Source: Bacteroidetes bacterium QH_1_64_81 (GTDB lineage: Bacteria; Bacteroidota; Rhodothermia; Rhodothermales; Salinibacteraceae). From it: a stretch of 5,034 nucleotides of DNA. Below the pieces are notes generated by a model, which searched no databases, was not told where the DNA came from, and saw nothing but the letters and a program-made list of their open reading frames with translations. The stretch is taken from NCBI GenBank assembly GCA_003022655.1, contig PXSX01000129.1:1-5034 (forward strand), read 5' to 3'. A program made the translations under genes and the position numbers. Positions 1-5,034 of this stretch are shown piece after piece (within the stretch, counting starts at the first letter, position 1; each line of letters begins with the position of its first letter).

Positions 1-178
1 AGGGTGAGGACCGGAACGTGAGGCGACTCGCTCTTAGAAGCGCTTCCAAAATCGGGTATCGAGACGGAGGGGGTCGGTGTGGTCATAATAATACTCCGGT
101 GTTTCTGGCGATGTGAATGAGTGCGGGTGCGCAAAATAAGTCACCCTGCGGTCCCAACATTGCAGGCGTAACACCGAA

Positions 179-195
179 TGTCCGGGGACAGTCCC
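179..195. repeat. Two overlapping small palindromes (REP-like?)
   Basis: TGTCC-GG-GGACA (179-190) overlaps GGGAC-A-GTCCC (185-195), so two alternative small hairpins share the central GGGACA. Cores of the GGGAC/GTCCC kind recur in bacterial intergenic repeats, but with one copy in view this cannot be called a repeat family member. It could also be a protein-binding site or chance in GC-rich DNA. Confidence 0.3.
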
Positions 196-237
196 GCTGC
201 AGGTCGGGGGAAGAGGAGGAAACAGAAACTTTTCCAC

Positions 238-278
238 AGCGAAATGCACGCACAACAAAGCGCTCTCAAAGCGAAATG
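238..278. promoter_or_regulatory. Phased short direct repeats, possible regulatory site
   Basis: The 9-mer AGCGAAATG occurs at 238-246 and 270-278, 32 bp apart. The 7-mer CAAAGCG occurs at 256-262 and 267-273, 11 bp apart. These distances are close to three turns and one turn of the helix, an arrangement often seen for cooperative protein binding. No regulator gene lies in the window and no match to a known operator was recognised, so the role is inferred from spacing alone. Confidence 0.25.
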
Positions 279-283
279 TTCCT

Positions 284-298
284 ATTGTCTGCTACAAT
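284..298. promoter_or_regulatory. Inverted repeat ATTGT-N5-ACAAT
   Basis: Two perfect 5-bp arms are separated by CTGCT. The right arm includes TACAAT (293-298), which resembles a -10 hexamer, but no TTGACA-like box stands 16-18 bp upstream. It could be a dimeric repressor site or chance. It sits six bases after the phased repeats at 238-278, which raises interest slightly. Confidence 0.2.
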
Positions 299-358
299 CT
301 AGCGAAGCAGGGAGGATGCAGCCAACCGCTTTTCCAAGAAATGTGGGCCGGAGAAGGA

Positions 359-391
359 TCGTCTTTCGGTGAGGGGAGCGTCGTCTTTCGG
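359..391. repeat. 11-bp direct repeat TCGTCTTTCGG
   Basis: TCGTCTTTCGG is present at 359-369 and again at 381-391, exactly 22 bp apart (about two helical turns). Both copies lie in the leader of the gene starting at 525. This may be a duplicated regulator site or a small tandem duplication, since the sequences after each copy are also purine-rich. No function is shown. Confidence 0.35.
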
Positions 392-524
392 AGGAGGCAT
401 TGCTGATCCTCAGAGCTCCGGCTGGTCCTACGTCAAAATGGTCCGAATCAGCAGGCTTGCGGTCCTGTTTGGAATCTGGAGATCCTCGTCGTGTTCTCGT
501 TCACTAACGTTCGTCTCTCCCCCC

Positions 525-968
525 ATGCGCAGAGCCGCCGCCCTTGCTCAGCAGCTCGATGGTCTCGTGCACCTCGACACCCAGCGCGCGCCAAACGGCC
601 TCGACCTGACGGTCGATTCGGTCTTCCGCACCACCGGCCACGGCCAGCTCGACTTTGGCGGCGGGGAGTTCCAGGCAACCCCCCGCGAGCGGATCAAACC
701 GGTGCTCGACGCCCAAGAGGATGACTATGGGTGGTGGACGCTGGAGAAGGGGGCGTACGTCATTCAGTACAACGAGTCCCTGCGTCTGGATGACGGAGAG
801 CAGGCCGTCGTGACGCCCCTGGAGCGCACTCTTCACGCCGGTGCCCACCACGGCGCGTTCGTCCTCGACGACGGCCGCGATCCGCTCGAGACGTTGCTCG
901 TGGTGAGCCGAATGGGCTGCCGCCTCAAGGAAAACTGCCGTGTCTCCCGACTCGTGATCCTCGACTGA
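525..968 (+). CDS. dCTP deaminase/dUTPase-fold protein, probably non-catalytic
   Basis: A 147-residue protein. Residues 22-31 (APNGLDLTVD) match the N-terminal signature of the dCTP deaminase/dUTPase superfamily, best as I recall it in short haloarchaeal members. Residues 70-90 (a W/L-x-x-GxYVI-x-Y-NESLRL pattern) match the strand-turn ending in the family's conserved Glu. After that the active-site motifs are eroded. The Arg-Ser-Ser motif after Pro98 reads LER, the expected D-x-G-Y region reads LDDGRDP (114-120), the late Gln of the R-I-A-Q motif is Arg142 (RVSRLVI), and the C-terminal motif is absent because the protein ends three to four residues later. Active members hydrolyse dUTP or deaminate dCTP; this one looks like a structural or regulatory relative. 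I chose ATG 525 because the alignable fold begins there; the frame extends upstream to 369 but those residues are not protein-like. Upstream is CTCTCCCCCC, with no Shine-Dalgarno. It is probably first in the cluster, 73 nt before the glycosylase gene. Confidence 0.7.
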   Translation: MRRAAALAQQLDGLVHLDTQRAPNGLDLTVDSVFRTTGHGQLDFGGGEFQATPRERIKPVLDAQEDDYGWWTLEKGAYVIQYNESLRLDDGEQAVVTPLERTLHAGAHHGAFVLDDGRDPLETLLVVSRMGCRLKENCRVSRLVILD

Positions 969-980
969 TTGCCTGGAGCC

Positions 981-1041
981 ACTCCGCTCCCTCGCCTCCG
1001 CGCTCTTTACCCCCACGCTCTCCACCCCCACGCCCGCCCAA
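981..1041 (+). other. C-rich, G-poor leader before the glycosylase gene
   Basis: Only 7 of 61 bases are G on the + strand. CCCCACGC appears twice (1011-1018 and 1026-1033). The tract ends directly at the ATG and contains no Shine-Dalgarno. It resembles the octamer tracts at 1853-1924 and 3725-3780 in composition, although the 8-nt periodicity is not clear here. No hairpin is possible with so few G residues. Confidence 0.45.
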
Positions 1042-1839
1042 ATGCCCGAACTCCCCGACGCGGTCGTCTACCGGCGCCGCCTCGCTGACGCAGCGCTACA
1101 CCGTGAGATTGCCAGCACCGAGGTCGTCGACCCGCTCATTCTCGGCGACGGCCTGGAGCCGTACCGCTTCGAGGAGATGCTCCGGGGCCGCGCGCTCGCG
1201 GACACGCACCGCCACGGCAAGCACGTCTTCGCCCGTTACGGCGACGAGACCGGCTGGCTCGCCCTCCATTTCGGCATGACGGGCCGCGTGCAAGTCGTGG
1301 TGGACGGCACGATGCCGGAGTACGCGTACGTCCAGCTCCACTTCGACGAAGGCGGCGCCCTGGCATTCGAGTGCCCGCGCAAGTTTGCCCGCGTACGGCT
1401 CATCGACACGCCGGGGGCATTCGTGGAGGCGAAGGCCCTTGGTCCCGATGCCCGCCGCGCCGACGTGGAGACATTTCTGGAGCCATTTGCGTCTCGCCGT
1501 GGCACCATCAAGGGACGGCTGCTGGACCAGAAGGTGATCGCGGGCCTCGGCAACATCTACGCCGACGAGGCGCTTTATCAGGAGGGCATCCACCCGCGCA
1601 CGACGGTGCCGGAGCTCTCGGAGGACGACCTGCGTGGCCTCTACGACGCTGTCCAGCGGGTTTTCGACGCGGCCATCGCGGCCGACGCCGACCCGACGGC
1701 CCTCGACCCGGCCCACTTCATGCTCCCCCACCGCTACGACGACGAGCGCTGTCCCAAGACCGGCGTCCCGCTCGAAACGGAGACGGTCTCGGGCCGCACT
1801 GCCTACTATTCCCCCGCCCGCCAATTACCTCCAGAGTAG
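1042..1839 (+). CDS. Fpg/Nei-family DNA glycosylase with a degenerate, zincless finger
   Basis: A 265-residue protein, near the usual Fpg length of about 270. It begins MPELPD: Pro2 is the catalytic nucleophile (after Met removal) and Glu3 the general acid. Other family residues are Lys60 (RHGKHVF), Met79 in the HFGMT loop, and P112-R113-K114-F115 for the damage-intercalation segment. The H2TH domain spans about 150-212, with the GLGNIYADE signature at 168-176 and the DNA-phosphate-binding Asn171. The C-terminus should hold a four-Cys beta-hairpin finger. Here only Cys237 remains; the other positions are Thr240, Ser257 and Arg260. The catalytic hairpin Arg is kept as Arg252 (SGRTAYY). Family members excise oxidised purines or pyrimidines and nick the abasic site; which substrate this one prefers cannot be told, as the loop before the finger is short and divergent. 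The ATG follows a C-rich leader without a Shine-Dalgarno. It lies downstream of the dUTPase-fold gene and upstream of the DUF72 gene. Confidence 0.92.
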   Translation: MPELPDAVVYRRRLADAALHREIASTEVVDPLILGDGLEPYRFEEMLRGRALADTHRHGKHVFARYGDETGWLALHFGMTGRVQVVVDGTMPEYAYVQLHFDEGGALAFECPRKFARVRLIDTPGAFVEAKALGPDARRADVETFLEPFASRRGTIKGRLLDQKVIAGLGNIYADEALYQEGIHPRTTVPELSEDDLRGLYDAVQRVFDAAIAADADPTALDPAHFMLPHRYDDERCPKTGVPLETETVSGRTAYYSPARQLPPE

Positions 1840-1852
1840 GAGCGCCCTCCCA

Positions 1853-1924
1853 CCGCACTTTCCGTACCTCCAAACGTCCGCACCTCCACACTCTCCACCC
1901 CATGCTCTCAACTCCTACGCCCCC
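1853..1924 (+). repeat. Degenerate octamer tandem tract before the DUF72 gene
   Basis: From 1862 the spacer reads in 8-nt units such as CCGTACCT, CCAAACGT and CCGCACCT, then decays into CCACACTC and C-rich sequence. An earlier related unit, CCGCACTT, starts at 1853, offset by one base. Only 5 of 63 bases are G between 1862 and 1924. The consensus, near CCRYACSY, is shared with the tract at 3725-3780. The tract runs straight into the GTG start at 1925, so it forms the untranslated leader of that gene or an intercistronic spacer. It cannot form a stable hairpin. Whether it is a mobile repeat, a Rho-type C-rich signal or drifted low-complexity DNA is open. Confidence 0.5.
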
Positions 1925-2662
1925 GTGCCCTTTACTCACATCGGCACCTCCGGCTGGCAGCACGATCCCTTTTCCGGCCGCTTCTACCCCGACGGTATCG
2001 CTCAGGACGACTGGCTCGCCCACTACGCCGGTACGTTCGACACCGTCGAGGTGAACAACACCTTCTACCAGAGCCCCGAGGTGGACGCGCTTCGCGCCTG
2101 GCGACGACGAACGCCGGATGGCTTTACGTTTGCGATCAAGGCCAACCAGTACATCACCCACTTCAAGAAGCTGAAGGATCCGACGGAACCGGTGGAGAAT
2201 CTGTACCGCAACGTAGAGCCGCTCGGCGACGCCCTCGGTCCCCTCCTCTTCCAGTGCCCGCCCAACTGGCATCAGAATCTGGAGCGTCTCCACAACTTTC
2301 TTGGGGTTCTCGACAACGCCCACCGGCATGTCTTTGAGTTTCGGGACCCGACGTGGCTCAACGAGGAGACCTACGACGCCCTCCGGGCCCACGACGCCGC
2401 GTTCTGCATCTACGACTTCGGCGACCGCTCCACCCACCGCGTGGTGACGACCGACTGGGTGTACGTGCGCCTGCACGGCACCGGCGAGGCGTACCACGGC
2501 CGCTACGCGGACACCGAGCTCGGCGACTGGGCCGACGCCATCGCCGACTGGCGGGCCGACGGGCGCGACGTGTACGTCTACTTCAACAACACCGCGGGCG
2601 AGGGGCACGCGCCCCACGATGCGCAGCGCCTTCGGACGCGGGTGCGCGCTCAGTCAGAATGA
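1925..2662 (+). CDS. DUF72 (YecE-like) family protein
   Basis: A 245-residue protein covering the whole DUF72 domain, a TIM-barrel family without an agreed biochemical role. Family signatures appear in order: HIGTSGW (5-11), GRFYPDG (18-24), TVEVNNTFYQSP (40-51), FAIKANQYITH (69-79), LGPLLFQCPP (104-113), FEFRDPTWL (137-145), YVRLHG (180-185) and YVYFNN (217-222), then the usual Ala/Leu-rich end. There is no signal peptide or membrane segment, so it is likely cytoplasmic. I chose GTG 1925 because it sits four codons before HIGTSGW, the normal distance; no ATG in this frame is close. The frame stays open back to 1634, but that part is the glycosylase gene read in another frame. The gene ends in RAQSE, encoded by a segment whose GAATGAC is repeated at the next gene's start. 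The 40-nt gap to the ATPase gene suggests co-transcription. Confidence 0.9.
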   Translation: MPFTHIGTSGWQHDPFSGRFYPDGIAQDDWLAHYAGTFDTVEVNNTFYQSPEVDALRAWRRRTPDGFTFAIKANQYITHFKKLKDPTEPVENLYRNVEPLGDALGPLLFQCPPNWHQNLERLHNFLGVLDNAHRHVFEFRDPTWLNEETYDALRAHDAAFCIYDFGDRSTHRVVTTDWVYVRLHGTGEAYHGRYADTELGDWADAIADWRADGRDVYVYFNNTAGEGHAPHDAQRLRTRVRAQSE

Positions 2663-2707
2663 CCTGCCCTGCGACCCACGACTGCATCAGGCGCCCCTCC
2701 GAATGAC
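2657..2707 (+). repeat. GAATGAC pair framing the DUF72/ATPase junction
   Basis: GAATGAC occurs at 2657-2663, where it supplies the TGA stop of the DUF72 gene, and again at 2701-2707, where it supplies the ATG start of the ATPase gene. The copies are 44 bp apart. The short match could be chance or the trace of a small duplication that created the stop and start. The 38 bases between hold no hairpin or strong ribosome-binding site (only a weak AGGCG at 2689-2693, about 9 nt upstream of the ATG). Confidence 0.3.
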
Positions 2708-3722
2708 GCTTCCCGAGCGCTTCCACGACGCCACATTTGAGAGCTACGAACCACAGATGCCGAGCCAGGCGAAGGCGCTCCGCGTGGCGCAGGGCTTCGT
2801 GGCGGAGCAGCAGCGCGTGCCCTCGTGGACCGAGCGGATCCAGCGACTTTTTGGCGCCACGAGTGAGGATCAGCCGCAGGGGCTCTACCTAGTGGGACCG
2901 GCGGGGACGGGCAAGACGCACCTGCTGGCCGCGACGGTCAACGCCCTCGCCCCCGAGGTCCCGTGCGCCTTTCTACACTCCAGCACGCTCTTCCGGCAGA
3001 CCGAGCCGCCGGACGCCTTCGCGCACCGGCTGGCCGATCGGTACAGCGTCTGCTGCCTCGACGAGGTGGAGATCGACGATCCCGCCAGCGAGATGCGCCT
3101 CGCAGGGCTTATGAAGACGCTGGCCGCCCGGGGCGTACCCCTCCTGGCCACGAGCAATGTGGAACCGGAGCAGTACATGGCCACCCAGCTGGGCGACGGG
3201 CGCATCCAGCAGTTTCTGCAGACGGAGGTGCGGGAACGGTATCGTGTCGTAGGGGTCAATGGGGACGACTACCGACGGACGCGGGAGGTTCAGCAGTCGG
3301 GACGGGGATGGATTGGGCCGCCGGAGCCTACGCGGCGGGCGATGCGGCAGGCGCAGGTGGATGCGGCCGGGGCATCGCGATGGTGGTCGTTCGCGGAGCT
3401 GCGCCGGGCCACGACGGAGACGGCCCATCCCAAACTGATTGCCGACCTGGTGACGCTTGATCATTTCTTCGTCGAGGGTGTCTCGATCGCCGATACCGAC
3501 GACGCCTTCCGCCTCCTCCGCGTCGTCGATGCGCTGTACCTCCACGAGGAGGCGCCCACACTCTACTTTACCGCCGAGCAGTTGCCGGACAACTGGTTTG
3601 CGCCGGAGCGGCACGCCGGCATCGCGCGGGCCGTGGCCGAGAAGTTCGACCGCACCGTTTCCCGTCTTCATGCGCTGTGTCGGGTCCAGGAGGTCGAGCA
3701 GGAAGGAGTGCCCCCCTCCTGA
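2703..3722 (+). CDS. zapE: AFG1/ZapE-family P-loop ATPase
   Basis: A 339-residue AAA-type ATPase, close to the family's usual 350-370. The N-terminus (RFHDATFESY at 6-15, then a Q-A-x-A-L-x-x-A-x-x-F helix) resembles the DnaC/IstB lead-in. Walker A is GPAGTGKT at 65-72 with Lys71. Walker B is VCCLDE at 116-121, followed by the DDPASEM segment. Sensor 1 is ATSN at 149-152, and Arg167 is a possible arginine finger. The C-terminal half has AFG1 features: SFAEL (229-233), DHFFVEGVSI (253-262), RLLRVVDALY (270-279) and the end motif FDRTVSRLHAL (315-325). ZapE in E. coli modulates FtsZ rings under stress, and AFG1 acts in mitochondrial protein quality control; the role here is inferred only at family level. 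I chose ATG 2703 because homology begins just after it; the frame is open to 2619, but that stretch overlaps the DUF72 gene and is not family-like. It is last in the + strand cluster and stops 57 nt before the convergent gene. Confidence 0.85.
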   Translation: MTLPERFHDATFESYEPQMPSQAKALRVAQGFVAEQQRVPSWTERIQRLFGATSEDQPQGLYLVGPAGTGKTHLLAATVNALAPEVPCAFLHSSTLFRQTEPPDAFAHRLADRYSVCCLDEVEIDDPASEMRLAGLMKTLAARGVPLLATSNVEPEQYMATQLGDGRIQQFLQTEVRERYRVVGVNGDDYRRTREVQQSGRGWIGPPEPTRRAMRQAQVDAAGASRWWSFAELRRATTETAHPKLIADLVTLDHFFVEGVSIADTDDAFRLLRVVDALYLHEEAPTLYFTAEQLPDNWFAPERHAGIARAVAEKFDRTVSRLHALCRVQEVEQEGVPPS

Positions 3723-3724
3723 GT

Positions 3725-3780
3725 CCACACCTTCCTACACCGACACTCCCATACGCCAACACGCTCACACGCCGATACGC
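3725..3780. repeat. Degenerate octamer tandem tract between convergent genes
   Basis: Seven consecutive 8-nt units fill the spacer between the two stop codons. The clearest are CCATACGC (3749), CAACACGC (3757), TCACACGC (3765) and CGATACGC (3773); the leftmost units are more decayed. The pattern NNAYACGC agrees with the CCRYACSY consensus of the tract at 1853-1924. Only 6 of 56 bases are G on the + strand, so no stem-loop terminator can form from this tract. The last unit overlaps the first base of the complement of the trpB2 stop codon. Confidence 0.55.
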
Positions 3781-5034
3781 TATTCCACGCTCGGCACCGC
3801 CGCCAGGCTCTCCTCAATCTCCTCGTCCGGCAGCTCAAAGTCGGCCAGCTCGCCGTTCCGAAAGTCCTCGTACGCGCTGAGGTCAAAGTGCCCGTGGCCG
3901 CACAGGTTGAAGACGATCGTCTTCGCCTCGCCGGTCTCCTTTGCCCTGAGCGCCTCCTCCCGGGCGCCCCACACAGCGTGGCCGGCCTCCGGCGCGGGCA
4001 GGATGCCCTCGCACTGCACGAACTCCTCGCAGCTCTCGAACATCGGGATCTGCGGCGTGCTCGTGGCCTCGATGATCCCCGCGTCCAGGAGCGCGCTAAT
4101 CTGCGGACTCATGCCGTGGTAGCGCAGGCCGCCGGAGTGGATGGGCGGGGGGACGAAGTCGTGGCCCAGCGTGTGCATCTTCACCATCGGCGTCATGCCG
4201 GCCGTGTCGCCGAAGTCGTACTCGAAGTGGCCCTTCGTGAGGGTGGGTGTGGCCGTGGGCTCCACGGCCACGATGCGGGGAAGCGGGGCGTCGCCGTCCA
4301 CGTGGCGTTCGAGGAACGGGTAAAAGAACCCGGCGAAGTTACTCCCGCCGCCGGTGCAGCCCACGAGCACGTCCGGCTCGCTCGCCCCGGCCTGCTCAAG
4401 CTGCTTCTGCGTCTCCTGCCCAATCACCGTCTGGTGCAGGAGCACGTGGTTCAGCACGCTGCCGAGCGAATATTTCGTCGTCTCGTCCTGCACGGCGCGC
4501 TCGACGGCCTCGCTGATGGCGATGCCCAGGCTGCCGCTCGTGTCTGGATTGTCGGCAAGCACATCGCGTCCGGCCTGCGTCTTCTCGCTGGGACTGGGCG
4601 TGACGGTGGCATCCCACGTTTCCATCATCACGCGGCGGTAGGGCTTCTGCTCGTAGCTGATGCGCACCATGTAGACCTCGCAGTCGAGGTCGTACATCTG
4701 CGTGGCGAAGCTGAGCGCGCTGCCCCATTGCCCAGCGCCCGTCTCGGTGGTGAGGCGCGTGGTGCCCTCCTCGGCGTTGAAGTAGGCCTGCGGCACCGAC
4801 GTATTGGGCTTGTGACTGCCGGTGGGGCTCACGCCCTCGTACTTGTAGAAGATCTTGGCCGGCGTCTCCAGCCGCTCCTCCCAGCGATGGGCGCGGTACA
4901 TGGGGGTCGGGCGCCAGAGCCGGTACACGTCGCGCACCGGCTGGGGAATGGGGACGTGCCGCTCGGTGCCCATCTCCTGGGCCACGAGCGCATCGGGAAA
5001 GATGGCCTCAAAGTCGGCAGGCCCGGCGGGCTCG
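3780..5034 (-). CDS. trpB2: TrpB2-type tryptophan synthase beta chain, N-terminus cut off
   Basis: This pyridoxal-phosphate enzyme makes tryptophan from indole and serine (or, in some TrpB2 enzymes, phosphoserine). It is open to the window edge; the visible 417 residues begin [16 protein letters not shown], which matches the TrpB2 N-terminal region, so the true start lies beyond 5034. TrpB2 marks, numbered from the first visible residue, are [11 protein letters not shown] (38-48), [15 protein letters not shown] (64-78) with PLP Lys75, [10 protein letters not shown] (95-104) with catalytic Glu97 (Trp in place of the His usual in TrpB1), YEQKPYRR (127-134), the phosphate-binding loop CTGGGSN (226-232), and [11 protein letters not shown] (378-388). 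The length fits the 420-450 residues of the long TrpB2 class, which is distinct from TrpB1 and is typically not a tight partner of TrpA. No trpA or other trp gene is visible. It faces the + strand cluster tail to tail, with a 57-nt spacer made of the octamer tract. Confidence 0.93.
   Translation of the reverse strand, partial: EPAGPADFEAIFPDALVAQEMGTERHVPIPQPVRDVYRLWRPTPMYRAHRWEERLETPAKIFYKYEGVSPTGSHKPNTSVPQAYFNAEEGTTRLTTETGAGQWGSALSFATQMYDLDCEVYMVRISYEQKPYRRVMMETWDATVTPSPSEKTQAGRDVLADNPDTSGSLGIAISEAVERAVQDETTKYSLGSVLNHVLLHQTVIGQETQKQLEQAGASEPDVLVGCTGGGSNFAGFFYPFLERHVDGDAPLPRIVAVEPTATPTLTKGHFEYDFGDTAGMTPMVKMHTLGHDFVPPPIHSGGLRYHGMSPQISALLDAGIIEATSTPQIPMFESCEEFVQCEGILPAPEAGHAVWGAREEALRAKETGEAKTIVFNLCGHGHFDLSAYEDFRNGELADFELPDEEIEESLAAVPSVE

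Larger units (their letters stand above)
1..524. other. Gene-free region upstream of the + strand gene cluster
   Basis: I see no supported gene here. Short open frames exist on both strands, but none has recognisable motifs, composition like the neighbouring genes, or a plausible start. The left part is less GC-rich than the rest of the window (for example the ATAATAATA run at 85-93). A perfect 10-bp palindrome, GAAGCGCTTC, lies at 37-46. Further right are overlapping palindromes (179-195), phased direct repeats (238-278), an inverted repeat (284-298) and an 11-bp direct repeat (359-391), listed separately. No tRNA, rRNA or CRISPR structure was recognised. A promoter for the downstream cluster must probably lie here, but I could not identify a convincing -35/-10 pair, either sigma70-type or Bacteroidetes-type (TTTG / TAnnTTTG). 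Confidence 0.6.

Noticed and set aside
34..258. Small - strand open frame of 74 codons in the left region
   Set aside because: No domain, no convincing start signal, and mixed composition unlike the neighbouring genes.
301..333. Possible terminator hairpin AGCG...CGCT followed by TTTT
   Set aside because: The stem is only 4 bp with a 22-nt loop, too weak to support a terminator.
316..372. 18-codon leader peptide after GGGAGG
   Set aside because: The purine box abuts the ATG with no spacer, the peptide has no attenuator-type residue run, and no terminator follows.
369..524. Upstream extension of the dUTPase-fold protein by 52 residues
   Set aside because: The extra residues are Ser/Arg-rich without family similarity, and the family alignment begins at ATG 525.
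1..524. Structured RNA such as RNase P, SRP RNA, tmRNA or a riboswitch
   Set aside because: No conserved core sequences or long paired stems of these classes were recognised by eye.
1096..1824. Long - strand open frame opposite the glycosylase gene
   Set aside because: Antisense shadow of a gene with clear catalytic motifs; no recognisable domain.
1634..1924. Upstream extension of the DUF72 protein
   Set aside because: It would overlap the glycosylase gene by about 200 nt in another frame and is low-complexity Thr/Pro/Ser; GTG 1925 gives the normal DUF72 N-terminus.
1371..2054. + strand open frame spanning the glycosylase/DUF72 spacer
   Set aside because: It reads both genes out of frame and is Arg/Pro-rich; the spacer portion is the C-rich octamer tract.
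1718..2617. Long - strand open frame of 299 codons opposite the DUF72 gene
   Set aside because: It is Val/Gly/Arg-rich antisense translation typical of high-GC coding DNA; the + strand frame has full family motifs.
2619..2702. Earlier start for the ATPase gene
   Set aside because: It overlaps the end of the DUF72 gene and the residues do not match the AFG1/ZapE family.
2973..3728. Long - strand open frame opposite the ATPase gene
   Set aside because: Antisense shadow; rich in Arg/Leu/Pro with no domain, while the + strand has Walker motifs.

Overview
The window is high-GC bacterial chromosome carrying five protein genes. Four lie head to tail on the + strand (525-3722), and one on the - strand converges on them and runs off the right edge (3780-5034). 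None of the four visible start codons, all on the + strand, has a clear Shine-Dalgarno sequence; they follow C-rich, G-poor leaders instead. That habit, the high GC, Asp/Glu-rich proteins and a dUTPase-fold protein resembling haloarchaeal ones together suggest a halophilic Bacteroidetes/Rhodothermota bacterium of the Salinibacter type. This assignment is inference from style; there is no rRNA or marker gene to prove it.

Layout. Positions 1-524 hold no gene I can support. This stretch is visibly less GC-rich at its left end and contains small palindromes and direct repeats that may be regulatory or repeat-derived. At 525-968 is a 147-residue protein of the dCTP deaminase/dUTPase fold whose catalytic motifs look degenerate. 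At 1042-1839 is an Fpg/Nei-family DNA glycosylase that keeps the Pro-Glu catalytic N-terminus and the H2TH domain but has lost three of four zinc-finger cysteines. At 1925-2662 is a DUF72 (YecE-like) TIM-barrel protein with a GTG start. At 2703-3722 is an AFG1/ZapE-family P-loop ATPase. At 3780-5034 (-) is a TrpB2-type tryptophan synthase beta chain, cut at its N-terminus by the window edge.

Function. The four + strand genes have spacers of 73, 85 and 40 nt and could be one transcript. The first two fit a nucleotide-pool and DNA base-damage theme. The DUF72 and ZapE-like genes have no clear link to it. TrpB2 is an independent convergent transcript.

The most unusual non-coding signal is a degenerate octamer tandem array (consensus near CCRYACSY) in the spacers at 1853-1924 and 3725-3780, with a similar C-rich tract at 981-1041. 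I found no convincing new multi-gene system. The items most worth a second look are these octamer tracts, the zincless glycosylase and the probably non-catalytic dUTPase-fold protein.
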